Part shown: positions 36,601 through 48,910 of the stretch, piece by piece
Numbering within the stretch: position 1 is the stretch's first letter
Layout: each line of letters opens with the position of its first letter
NCBI GenBank assembly: GCA_020086605.1
Contig: JACBWW010000004.1
Coordinates: 36,870,618 to 36,934,617, forward strand
From: Lanius collurio
Lineage: Eukaryota > Chordata > Aves > Passeriformes > Laniidae
Direction: 5' to 3'
DNA length: 64,000 bases
Translations under genes and position numbers: made by a program
The notes under the pieces: generated by a model
The model's input: only the letters and a program-made list of their open reading frames with translations
The model's database searches: none
Told to the model about the DNA's origin: nothing

Positions 36601-39600
36601 ATTAACATCCTGAATAATAATACAGAGATTGACGAAAGAGATTTAAACACTGCAAACCCCCCTGGAAAAGAAAATCCATTTTTCTAATAGCAGTTATTGA
36701 AGATGAGCTTTGGCAAAGCATAGTTCACAGCATGGATGAGCAACTACAGGACAGGAACAAAAAATACCTTAGTATACAATCTGGGATGGCCAGATGTCCT
36801 TTTGGGGCAGATCTTGTTACCCATAAGTTCAGTGGGTATATGTAATGCCAGTCTTCATCATGAGAGTCAAGTTTGGTTTCCAGCCCATGTGCCCTGATAG
36901 CCAATTACTTATTCTTCTGTGATTTAATTTGTAAATTGTTTTGCTCTGTTCTAGGCATGAAATACTTTTCTTAGGATCACATTTTTCACATTATGTTGTG
37001 TGTATTCTTCATACCAATCCAAATCTAGGGTCCTTGATTCACATGAAGTAAATTCTTGTTTAGATTTAAATTTACCACACCAAAGTTAATTGGATTAGGT
37101 AATTTCAGTGCTCTTTTCACATATTTCTTTTTTTTTTCTTTTTTTGTCTCTGATGTTTGCACTAAATTAGTAGCATAGACAAATATGTCAAGTATATATC
37201 ATCTTTAAATAAATATAATCCAGAGATATGTTAGACATGAAATAACTTGAATCTTGACAATTTCACCCATCTCTGAAACATTCATCCACTCTAAATGCAA
37301 GGCAAATGGCTAGTTTTGAATTTGTGCAGTACCTTCTTTGCTCCTGTCCTCATCTAGATGCCACAAAGTGAGTCAACCAAATAAAGAGGATTTTGCACTG
37401 TCTGCAAAAAATTATTGAAGGAAGTTATGGCAGTAAAAATGCTTTATCTTTAGTTAGGGCAATGGGGCCACTGAGCAGCCACAAAAGACTAAATGTACTT
37501 TGAATCTAACAGCTGATTTACAATTGCCAAGCTTGTAAGACTCATGCCAATTTATATCTGATTTTTACTCATGAATATCACAAAGTATCCCTAAAAATCC
37601 AAACTTTTAATAAGCCAAAATTCACCTCATCAGTAGCTTATTTGATATAATGCACTAGAATGACATGAATCATCCAGTTACAAAACTGAGTTTTTAATTG
37701 GGCAACCCCCCTGGCCAATCCCATGTGATTGGTTTGTTGGGATTAAACATTTTTCCTGCATTTATCAGTGGGTTTAGTCAATCCTCACAAACAAATGCCA
37801 TTACAGAGACCCTCATTTAGGGGATGCTTTTGGGTAAGTGATTGATATTTTCTTTGGAGAGAGAAGAAATCTCATGTTTCTTTGGTTTGTGTACCAAGGA
37901 CAGTGTTCTAAAGGACTTAGGACTGAAGAGTGGTGTGGGGGGTCAGTCCATCACCACACTGTTCCTTTGTCTTGAGCCAGACACAGTGAGGCAAGGCAAG
38001 TTTTACAGTGTTTTTCTGTTGCCTACATCTCTTTTCTCCAACTCATTATTTTTGGTCTTGGCTCTAATTTTATAGTGTCATTTTCAGCTAGTGGCAGTTA
38101 TGATTTTTTTTCAGCCTTCTAGAGTTTTACTGCCAAATTAATACAGCCTTATGATATCTTAGTACATTTTGGAATTTTACCACTGGTATTCAAAGAGAGT
38201 TCAGGTTACTTTTCTATAAAATGTAATGATTCATACAAACTATGAATCTCTGTATATAAAGCTATGTGTATAAAAATAGCTGAATAACTGATTAACAGGA
38301 CTTTTGGGACAGTGTTATTAGTTTTCATGTGATCTTCTGTTGTTCTGCTGGTTGTCTGTCTGGTTACACACACAGGTACAGGCCTAGCCCTGCCTTGTCA
38401 GGAGCTTAATTATTTTCTCATCTGTACTTGGGTTTGAAGCTTTGAACCTTACTGAGGCAAAGTATGTGGGCAGCACAGCTGTCACCCTTGCTGCTATTGC
38501 TCCGAATACGGTAGTCCTGATTCCCATTGTACTGCAATTAATCTTCTGCTTTGCACTAATGGATGAACAAGCATATTTACTGCAGCATAAAATCCTAATT
38601 ATTTCCTGAACAGATGTATAAAGGGAATTTAAATTAATGGCAAGTGACAAATGTGATAAATGCAGATAACATCTTTAAATTCTAATATTCTGCATTGCAG
38701 ACATTTTTTCAATACTCAGTTCCCAAACCTCCATCTTCCCCTTTGTAATGAAGTTGTCTCCCAGCCAGATGTTTCAGGCACCAGCTAACTCCCTCTGGAG
38801 ACATCCCTGCCCAGTAGGCATGGCCGAGCTTTATTGGATTTACCATGGTTGCAGTCCTTAATCCTCCAGGAAGGTGTTCAGAGCCCTCCTTTCATCCCAA
38901 CTCTTGCTTTATAAACATGCAGTATTTCTTGTCACAAGTCTATCAGTGCCGTCTTCATCCTCCTCTCATTGAACTGTCTTTAATATGTTGTATAGAAATG
39001 AAACAGATTTGAGTTTATTTAGAAAATTCTCTATGAAGTAAGTTTTGCTAGATGACCACATGCTAGTTGTCATGCTAGCAATGGGAACTTTAACAATGTA
39101 GCTTCTAATATTTGCCATGTCTCCAGAGAACACTTATGTAAATATTCATCTGCAAGGCTTCCAGGAACCATCCCTACATGACATACAATTCTGTCTCTTT
39201 CACAGAGCACAGACGTATTCTAGGATCTGCTTCTCCAGATTCATCGAGGTGTTGGCAAAGGACCTCTTTTTTTATGTCATGTAGGTTCTTAATTTTTGTC
39301 TAGGCCAACAAATGTATTGATTTGTTACTTTATTTTAGTAATAGCAACAATCCAAAGCCTGTCAGTGAATGCATCTTGCAGGCTACATCCTTTGACAAAT
39401 CAAGGGTAGTATCTGGTCTGTGCAGTTTTACTAATGCTTTTATACAAATATTTTTGAGGGCAACCAACAGCTTTAAAAGTTTTCATCTTTTCATTGTTCA
39501 GGTTTTTTGTCTGCTGTTATTCCTATCTTCTTTCTTTTAGTCTAAGATAGCTTTTGAAATATCCATGACTCCAAAACTTCACATAGATTTCCTTTTTTGC

Positions 39601-40074
39601 CAGTATCCATTCAATTTTGTCCCCACTCCTTTAGCTTCCCTTGTCCAAAAATAGCATTTCTCTGTCATTTTTTTGTCACTTTCCAGTTCTGTCTTTTGTC
39701 TGGCCATGTCACAGTTCCACCTTGCCCACTGCTATTACCAGCTCCTTACACCTCCTTTCACAAGGCATGTATTAAATTTAGATATCACTATAATGATACA
39801 GCTGGGACTCCAAAAGTGCCACAAATTAGATTTGAAAGTGTATATTATAATGAGCTCTCTCTTTCCCTGCATACCAAGAGGGATATTAGGAGAAACTAGG
39901 ATAACTGAAGGTTTACCACTCCCTGGAAATCAATGACACAAGCAGCAGAATAAAAGTGCAGACAGATACAAAGGAAAGTCAATGTAGTATAGGAGTAGAA
40001 TTAACAAGATAAAAACCTAGGTTTTAATCAGAATATATTTGTAATAAAACATTATAAGATGCATTCAGGCTGCT
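33604..40074. other. Non-coding stretch
   Basis: AT-rich, without a supported gene. It holds a minus-strand frame at 35829-36035 with protein-like composition (see findings), a T run at about 37129-37145, and several short AT-only stretches (for example near 35340-35355). A pyrimidine-rich region at 39480-39760 gives Phe/Leu/Ser-rich frames that are not credible genes. Confidence 0.55.
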
Positions 40075-40330
40075 ACCTTTTAGCAGTTAACTTCTGCCCT
40101 GAGGTACGAAGGTTTATATTCTAGTATATTTTTATCATGTCTAAGTTCTCATTATCCATGTAAATGTATAATTCTTTATTAATTCCATTTAAGCTCTTAA
40201 CCTCAATTATATCCTGTGGCAGCAAGTTCCAAAGGTTAATGATGTATCATGTTTAAAAAATTTCTCCTTTCATCAGCTTTATATTTATCTTTTAGCAATC
40301 CTTTCTTTATGACCCTATTACAATTTATAT
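40075..40330 (-). mobile_element. Ancient CR1/L3-type LINE fragment
   Basis: Reading on the plus strand, 'ccatttaagctcttaacctc' then 'atcctgtggcagcaagttcc' and 'aaaggttaatgatgtatcat' follow the reverse complement of the old CR1/L3-like consensus. That consensus runs ...tttgaatccatttaagctattggcctcaacaacatcctgtggcaatgagttccacaggttaatt.... The downstream 'tatgaccctatta' fits the consensus 'tggtgacccctagtt' at the right distance, and 'ctgaggtacgaaggtttata' fits the upstream part. The copy is minus-sense. It is the same ancient group as the 6890 fragment but covers a part that is downstream in plus-strand reading. Confidence 0.7.
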
Positions 40331-40371
40331 AGTTTCCTAGAAATTGTGTTTCTTGTATTCCAGCTCTGGGG

Positions 40372-40408
40372 TTTTTTTTTGTTTGTTTGTTTGTTTGTTT
40401 GTTTTTTT
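40372..40408. repeat. (GTTT)n microsatellite
   Basis: Nine Ts lead into six perfect GTTT units and a short T run. It directly follows the end of the CR1/L3 fragment. Confidence 0.95.
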
Positions 40409-41534
40409 CTTAAGTGCTGGAAAGTTTGACAGTTTACCTTTTTTATTATTTTAAAATAATATAAAATTTTAAAATATCTAAAATATGTGAGACTGATGTC
40501 AATTTTTTTTTCTTTAACCTCAGGATCATCTGACAAAACACCTTCTAATATTTTATTTGATAAATAGAACTAATCCAGAAAGTTATCATGAATAAAATGT
40601 AATTTCTGAAGCAGACACTTTGTGTGGAAAAAAATGCTCCTCACTCAAACTATTGTGTTTGTTAGCAAACTTGATATTCTGTAAATAAATCTTTTAAAGT
40701 TGAAATTGCAAATCGTGAATAAAATAACGAAGCCACCTTGTTTCTCCAAAGCCTAACCAAACCAAACCACCATGGATATTATTAGCAACGAACTGGACTG
40801 CTACAAACATTTAGTTCAGTCATGGAAATGTATTTCTCAGGTTATATTTTTCAAACATAGAAATACAGTATGAGCAAAGATAAAATCTGTGGAGATAAAC
40901 TTCATGGAAGTAGTGTCTTTTTCTAGCTTTTTAAGTGTTACATATAACTGTATATATAACCTGTTGTCGTTTGCAGTCATTTACTGATATAATCAATTGA
41001 TTGGAAATGTATATATGAGAAATCAATGTTGGCAAAACATTATTACATTTCTAGGCCTCTGTTTCTTATTTTTAATTTTCAGAAAGGCTTATCAAAGGCA
41101 ACACTATGATGTATTTAATGACTGAACTTATTTTTTCCTGCTTAATGCTTTCAATTCTCTTTCCTCTCAGTATTCCCATATTAATTCCAGTATGTTATTG
41201 TTGATGAAAGATTGTGATAGATCATCAGGAAATTGGCTGCCTAAACATTGTCTACAACAGAATCATTCCTTGTGCTTTTTGAGGCCATATGTAGTTCCAG
41301 TAGATACACCAAGGAAGTTTTTAATATGTATTAGACACACAGATCCAACATGGCTGCACAAAAAATGTTAAGCTCTTCTTTGCTTTACTTGCCCTGAGCA
41401 GATAAAGGAAGCTCCATTTTGTTTGACTGAGTTCCTTGTTAGAACTCTGTAAAAGGGCTTGTAGAATTTCACTTTACCAAGGAAAACAACCACATTTGCT
41501 GAATGATTTGAAGTGTGTTGTCAGGATGACACTT

Positions 41535-41554
41535 CCCCCCCCCCCCCCCCCCCC
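41535..41554. repeat. Poly-C, 20 consecutive C
   Basis: An uninterrupted run of 20 Cs, followed directly by GCC. It is flanked by ordinary mixed sequence, with no other C-rich DNA around it. Long mononucleotide C/G runs are far rarer in vertebrate DNA than A/T runs. The length is also prone to sequencing and polymerase error. Confidence 0.9.
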
Positions 41555-42699
41555 GCCATGAAGTTCACCCCAATGTCTTTAGGGTACTCTGTAAATTTGG
41601 AGAGGTAAAGTGAGACAAGCAAGGAGAGGTAGCCCTTGTAGCCTTCATCTTCTACATACGTAATAGCTCATGACTTTTGAACTGGTGCCATTGATCTGAA
41701 ACTGTGGGAAGAATCAGCTTGGAAGCTCGATGGCCCACATCTTCTGTGATTGACACTTCAAAGAAGAGTTTAAGTTCAGTTCTTCACCCTTGTCGGTTCT
41801 ACATTTACACAAGTATAGAAAAATAAATCCTTAAAAATGAGGATTTAAAATGAGACTCCAGTTTCATGAATCCATTTTTCTGGCTCACATTCAATGGAGT
41901 GAGTTTTATGAAAACTCCTAGAAGAACGAAAATGGAGGTGAAGGTTCATTTTTAATGCATCTTTCTGTGTAGCTTTTCCCAGTCACTGTAGTCTCTACAT
42001 AAAAATCCCAAACAATTCTTAGGGTTTCTGAGATAAGATGACCTTCTTCCTTTTACCTCTATTCTGCATAACTACAAGTGAATTCCAGAATGTCATCAGC
42101 CCCATAGCTCATAATTATTTCAGCACAAATCCTCAAAGATACTAAGTATCATGCCTCTTGGTACAGTACTTAATTGTGGATGCTTAAATAAATCACACTT
42201 GGTAAGTAATATGAATTTTAATGCATCTCATTTGAAAAAATTCACAGCAGACTTATTAGGACTCTGTCATATGTATTAAGTAACAATACTTCTTAAAAGC
42301 AGAGTAATATCAGTAATTTTGTGTTGGATTTGTGGAAATGTAGGAAGTCATCTGTCCTCCCTATAGTCAGGCTCAAAGACACTGACAGGCCTGGGAACAG
42401 AACCAAATTTTCCCATGTGATCCCTGTGACAATATTGCCTTCCCTTGCATGCTCTGTAGTGTTCTCATGCTTTTGGTGTTCAAGGAACAGTGGGTGAGAC
42501 CTTTCAGATTGTAATTATGAGTAGAATAAAGTGCTAGAAGTATGTGATACATTTTTTTCTCTTTTGCTAATCTGTATTCCATTATTAATTGTAAGAAAGA
42601 GGAAAAAAATAACTTTGAAAGACATTTTTCATTATGAAGTTTGTTTTCTTTTTACTTCTCTTAACATTAAACTTTAAAATGAAAGGTCACTTCAATATT

Positions 42700-42714
42700 A
42701 AAAAAAAAAAAAAA
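42700..42714. repeat. Poly-A run
   Basis: Fifteen consecutive As after AT-rich sequence. No retrocopy is recognised upstream. Confidence 0.9.
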
Positions 42715-44995
42715 GGAGAAAACCCTTGTTCCAAAAAGATTAGAATGAAACAATTTCCCCTATGAAGACCATTTTTTCACTTTTCCCTAAGAAAGTGCCA
42801 ATCAAATTGGCATATTTGTGTTAAAGGTTGGGTTTTTTTAACAAAGAAAATATTTTCTAGAAGGAAAAGAAAATGGTTTCACCAGTTCTAATGAAAGTTT
42901 TGTGTTTGAGACATGGATAGAAAATTCAATAATTCATGAGATAAAATAAGACTCAGTTAATTGTAGCTTAGTGGCTGTGCCCTTCAAATCTAACAAAAGG
43001 AAAGTTTTTCAGCCACAAAGTCAGAAGATGATTCAAACGTACTCTAGCAAGTATATACATAGATAAGGAATAGCTGCTTTTTAAGGCTTGTTTTTGACCA
43101 TAAATATACTTTCAAACTACTCTCCAGGACAGCTACCAGTTACAGCACTCTTATCAGTTCCAGCTAAGCACAAAAGGTTGCTATAGACTGGGGGTGTCGA
43201 AACAATCTCATTTCAGATGGTGATTTTTATATAATTCTCAGATTGTGCTACATGACACTCTGCAGCATGAGATAAAGGAACAACTGTAAGGTATTCATTA
43301 CTTGCTATAACTGAGTGAAAGTGACAGCAAGTTATGAGCAGGCACATACAAACTCTTTTTTACAGTAAGCAGAGATTTTCCATGGCCCATTAGGGACCAT
43401 GTGCATGGAGGGACAGCTGTGTATTATGGCACACGTCACAGTGCTGGGCCTTTGCTCATCCACAGCTGAAGGTATCAGCCATCGTTAGGGCATGCAGAGG
43501 CTTTTTTTTTTTTTTCCTGAGTACAAAATCTTTTCTTTGGACAGAGGGGTAGTACTAGTGCCAGTGTGGCTTTTGGACTTAGTGGTGCCACAGTATGGCT
43601 TTGGGAGAGCAGGAAGATAGGCTACTGCAAAAGGTCCTTTGGTTTAAATATAGACAAAGACCACAGTGCTCTACTCAAGTAGCTCATGAGTGACTTTATA
43701 GGCCTCAGGGTAGCCAGTAGCAGGAAAAAACCCTTATTCGGGGACATTTTTGGTGATAATCATTCTTCAGGCAATTTCAGTACTTATGAAATCTTACTGT
43801 GAAAAACTCTCTAGGGAACCATAAGAACTGCAGACAGTGAAAAAGCTGCAGAAGAAACCAAGCAGATGAAACTTTCTGTCAGGCTGACCAGCTGACCATC
43901 AGTTTTCACAGCTCCCAGTGACTGTCTTTCGCTAACAAATATGAATATGTAATAGAGCAGAATTTCAGAATCAAAGACTCCACTGAAAAAAGAGTTTGTA
44001 AGACCCCTAGTATCTTGTGAAACAACTCTTCTTTCTCAGAGACAGATGGTGTCCAATAAGAGCTTCTGTATTCATCTGCCCTATGATGACAGCTAAGAGA
44101 AGTCATTCATGTAAAAAGATGATAGCACTTGACAAGCAAAATCTGTAGTTTATTAATAATTAAAAATTATTCCCATGTTCTCTTACTGATTGAATATTTA
44201 ATAATTTGTTCAGTCAATACCAACGTCTCATTTATTATTCATTAAAAATAAATAGTGTGGAGTGCTTTGGATTGAAATGTGTTACACCAAGATTATTAAG
44301 AGCACCCAGAGTTGATTTATTATTTAGAAATCGATTAAACTTTTGTGCAGAATTTAATGATTTAAATAACCTTTCAAATTTTTAAAGTTAATAGTAAGTT
44401 TTAGTTAAAGATTGGTTATGTGAACACAAGCAGTGATGGTGAAAAAAGAAACTCTCAGACGTGAGTTTAACAATTAAACTTAGATTGTTTTGGAGGGAAA
44501 CACATCACTAATATCAGACCTTCCTCACACATCCAGAATGACTTCCTTCTATTTTTAATGTAAAAGTACAACAATACATGCTGTGCCGTAATCTTGCACC
44601 ACTGAGTTCAGTCTTCCAAGGAATCATTAGAACTCCACTCAATCCCCTCACTTTTACCCCCTTCACATTTTTTTCCTTGACCTTTATGAAGGGACTGATA
44701 TATGATGTATGGAAGTTTTGCTATATCTCTTTTTCTTCATCTGTATCCTGAATAAAGCCAAAGATCAGGAAAGTAAATTTTGATCTCCACATGTCCTCTC
44801 AGTGGTAACTTACCACCTGAGGAGTATAAGGAGATGAGATACTTCTTTCTTCTCTGCAAGTGGACAGTCAGCCTAGCAGCAAAAGGTCTGCTGTTTTTCT
44901 CTAAAAAGGTTTCTTACTTGACTCATAGTGACTAACTGCTTAGTGAAACTAGTCTCCAAAATGAAAAGTCTTTGATTTTTATAACTCCTTAATTA

Positions 44996-45056
44996 CTGGG
45001 GCAAACCTAGAGACTGCAGCCCAGGTTAAGGGCTGCAGTCTCCTGGTTTGCCCCAG
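44996..45056. repeat. Near-perfect inverted repeat / candidate microRNA-type hairpin
   Basis: The left arm 44996-45022 and the right arm 45030-45056 are reverse complements over 27 bases except two adjacent positions (a U-U and an A-C opposition when folded as plus-strand RNA). The loop is seven bases (aggttaa). The arms are about 60% G+C in an AT-rich neighbourhood and not repetitive. The ends read CTGGGGCAAACC and GGTTTGCCCCAG, so the element has clean terminal inverted ends. No direct target duplication is visible (aatta / caaag). Candidates are a microRNA or other small-RNA precursor, or a tiny foldback element. I match it to no known family. Confidence 0.65.
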
Positions 45057-47407
45057 CAAAGAGAATAAGCCATACCTGAGTGGATCAAATAACAACTATC
45101 TATTGTTTATACTTTCAGATTAGAGATCTCTGGCTATATATGTTGTGAAAAAATTGTGGAACAAAGGAAATAGCTCTGTTTATTAGTTTGTAATAAATAA
45201 ACAGAAAACCTCTTGAGGTAGTAATATAAAACTGAAGGTTTTTCTGTACTATTTTCTTGTCAAGCTTATTATTTGAGGTTGGGAGCTCTTTTTCCTTCTT
45301 TCAAATAATGCAGGCCTTCCCAGCCTCACTAAAAGAAATTTTTCTGGTCATTCTCTTCTCAGAGAGGAGCAGCTTGAAACAGCTTGAAAGAGTTCAGCTA
45401 CCCAAAAACATATATTGTGTAGACTGTAAGGGCCATTGAAGTGGCTGTCATATGGTTTCTTTCTGCCTACAGAAAACAATATGTACCATAAAGTCCCTTT
45501 ATTTCCCCATGTTTCTCAGGCACATGCAGACATTGGTGTTGGATGCCGAAGCTGGTAGCAGAGGAGAGAACCTTGATGTAAATCGTGGCTATCCCCTTCA
45601 ACTCGCTCAGAAAAGGTATAGCAGTACAGTGGAGACAGTATTTACTAAAATTTAGAGGTATTCTCTCCCATTCTGGCTCATCTGCACTCAAGAAGAATAG
45701 GGAGCACCTATGCATGTCCTAGGTAGATTTCCTACTCTCTAAAGCAGATCTTCCTTTTTTTTTTTTCTGTGTTGTACACATTGCTGAGATTACAGACATG
45801 TACATTTTCCATGCATGTACTTTTTCAGAGAAGGAGGATGTTTCTCTGCAATTTTCTGTGCAGGTTCACTCCTGTTTCACAAAGAGTGAATGTAAATGTT
45901 AGACCGAACAGGCAGAAAGGTTTTTAAGTACTTGTTGAAAAAGCACCAAAGTTGTTTGTGCAGCAAAGCAAGGGTCCCCTGTGTTCCGTGCAGAGGCGGT
46001 TGTAGCAAAGCACCAGAGCTGGCAGGAGTGAGGGAGGCTGCTTCATTAGGGAAAGACTTGGAGGAGAAGAGAGGCTTGAGGAAAAATAAGTTTTATATGT
46101 AGCCTTTGGCTGCATCGTAACAAGCTAGACAATTAACAGTGAGTATCCTGCCATGGGAAGGAGCAACATCTTCTCATCTGTCATACAAGAGACAAGTTAA
46201 AATAACTGCTGCTCTGTATGTGTCCACAAAGGCTTGTCACAGGCTTTATCCTGAGAGCATTTCCTCATTAAAAGTGAAGGGTAGAGACAGAGTGTAAATA
46301 TCACCACTTTTCTGTAGTTCTACCTGATGTTGGTTTTATTGAATCAAAGCCCTCCTTTTCTTTAGATTCAGATGGCTGGAAAGGGAGTTTGTCTGGGCTG
46401 AGAAACGCTGCTTGGTATTTCTCCGAGATACTGTGGGACTGAGCAGGGTGAAATACAGGAAGAAATGTGATTCAGTGGTGAGCAGAGGAGGAAAATGTTG
46501 GTCTGGGGAGGTCTTCAATAAAGACAAATTTGATAATTGTTATAAGTGCAAAATATCTGTCAGCATATTTCTAAACACATAGTAATTAAGATTAGACTAT
46601 ATTTGTCAAACTCTATAATTAATTTCTTTGTACTGTAATTATAGAAACCAGAAGAAAATTGAGTGATTTCAATATAATTAACATAAACAATCATTAGAAA
46701 ATATATAAGAAAGGCACTTTTGAGTACTTCAGGAAAAACTTTGGGGTTAGGTAAAGAATTTTGCCTCTTTTTACATTTCTAGTAAGAACTTGAACAGTGT
46801 TAACTCCTCAATGACAAAATAATTTCTGTGTTCCAAAACAATTTGAGGTGTTCCCAGTGGGCTGCTTAATATCGTATATTAGAAAAAAAAAGTCACTAAA
46901 AAGGTGGGACTTTGATACTTTTAAGTATGGCTTTAAAGTAGCTTTTAGTGAAGAAAATGTAACTAGCTAGGAAGAAAGGAAAAAGAATTTAAAATAAATA
47001 AATCTTTGGAAATGTGGGGTGGATTGTGTGCTGTAGAAGATTCTGGTAACTTGAAAGCTTTGCACTTTCAGAGACCCATCTTAAAAATTAATCACATCAA
47101 GAGAAACACTTTCATCTGAAAATGACTTTGCTGGGCCTATTTATGACAGACTTCATGGATCAAATTCATTGAAAATACAGTTAATGAGATTTTCAGTGGG
47201 ACTTGGAGCCAGTATAGGACCTGAAACTCATTTGAAATCTTTTGCATGTTGTAGCAGGATTTTTTTTTAATGTTGTTTTAAAGAGAGATGTGTTTCTATC
47301 CATTTATAACTAATCAGATCACTGGCATGAAGACTTTAGGGCTCTGTCTTCTTTGGTATTTATTTTGCTTTTGTGTAAATTGAGAGGAGTGTAATTCCAT
47401 TAATAGC

Positions 47408-47425
47408 AAAAAAAAAAAAAAAAAA
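47408..47425. repeat. Poly-A run
   Basis: Eighteen consecutive As, the longest A run on the plus strand. Confidence 0.9.
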
Positions 47426-48729
47426 GACTAAAAATGCATTTTTTGCATTCTTGGAAACAAGAAAGTAAAACAATTAATACATCCTTCTCGCTTCTCTTAA
47501 TATGACAAACTGTTCAAATGCTCTGGTTTCAGTATGTGGGTACAGCAGAACCTAACATATTATGATTTATATGTATATCTCAAAGATGCTCAGAATACAT
47601 TATGTGACTAATTTAGTACTGGTGTCAAACATCTATGGTGACTTCACCCAGATCTGTAAACTGCTAGTTTTGGGCACAACACTTATGTTTCTCACTGGTC
47701 TTACTGAGTCTAGGGAATATTTTTGCTGGGTCAGAATCTTTAATTTGTTTATGGGTCTGCAATGTTAAAAGTTTGTTGAAGTTATTTAACGTATCTTTGA
47801 ACCTTACACTTTTTTGTAAAATGCTGAAAAATATTAGAATGATTTATATATATTTAAATATTTCAATATAATACAAATAAATTAAAAGACAGCATTAAAA
47901 TACTGCAGTCTTTCCCTGCCCCCCTCCCCACATTTCCTTATGACATCTTACTCATAGCCATGGTATGGGAGTGTGTGCCATACAGACGGATTTCCTCCCT
48001 GCCTTTGTTTTGGTTGTCAGAAGCATCTTTCATTAACTGTGTGGGATTTCAAGTTTGGAGACAACATTTTTTGTCCCTATAACTGCATTGATCCCTGTGT
48101 TCTTCAAAGCCTTAGGAATTATAGTTATAAATTCCATGACAAAACCACTAAGTCTTCCAGCACTTCCTTCATATAAAATCAAGATAAATGATCAAGAGGC
48201 ATGCGAGGTTTGAGGTCTTGATATTTGTTGGGTTTCTTTTATTTGACTCTTTCCTGGCAAGGAAACTCTCATACACACTGCAGTACAATGAAGCAAAGAC
48301 TGAAGGAAATGGAGATTATTGTTTGCTTAAGGTACTAGAAGGTATTTTTCAACTCTGAGGCAGGAATTTTACTCTCCTGAAGGAGACAAGGTTTTAGATG
48401 TCCAGTCTATTCGAACATACTGAATGGTTTATAATTCCCATCATTGACCTGTGAAAAATAGTTTGCAGAGTGTCTTCTTTATGACTGATAATGGACAAAA
48501 TGCACCACAGTCCTGGATCTCCTTCCAGCTTTATTTGTTGGGAATCTGTAAGAAGCCAAAAGACAATAGAGTACGCAGAGTTTCACAATTCTGCCTAAGG
48601 CAAGCTGCTTATTAATTAAAGTGTTATAATCCTTCAGAAATACTTGACCACAGTATGAGGTGGTCAGGCTGTAATCTTTTGAAGGCTGGGGAATTAAGAC
48701 CTTTGAAAAATTAATTAAAAATTTCGGGG

Positions 48730-48756
48730 TTTTTTTGTGGTTTTTTTTTTTTTTTT
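48730..48756. repeat. T-rich run
   Basis: Two T runs broken by GTGG; the second is 16 Ts. It is similar in layout to the G/T-to-T tracts at 17.8 and 26.05 kb. Confidence 0.85.
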
Positions 48757-48890
48757 CCTAAATTTGATCACATACTCTTACACTGTAACCAAATTACTGG
48801 GAGACTGTTCTTCGGTGGGGAATAACCAGCTGGCAGTTTTCTGTCCCTAAGAAGGGCTTAAATAGGAAAAACATGATCCTATATTTTGTA

Positions 48891-48910
48891 TTTTATATAT
48901 ATATATAAAA
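48891..48910. repeat. (TA)7 run forming a perfect palindrome
   Basis: TTTT, seven TA units, then AA completing AAAA on the other side. It is self-complementary over 20 bases and could extrude a cruciform, but such TA runs are common in AT-rich DNA. Confidence 0.85.

Larger units (their letters stand above)
40409..44995. other. Non-coding stretch
   Basis: No supported gene. Landmarks are an 18-base AT palindrome at 40444-40461, the 20-C run at 41535-41554, an A run at 42700-42714, a T run at 43502-43515, and an AT-rich homeodomain-motif-rich stretch at 44141-44400 that has the look of a conserved element. Confidence 0.55.

Noticed and set aside
36905..37145. Search for CRISPR arrays, operons and bacterial signals, here and throughout
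   Set aside because: There are no regularly spaced repeats and no prokaryotic gene structure. The repeats and reading frames are of vertebrate type.
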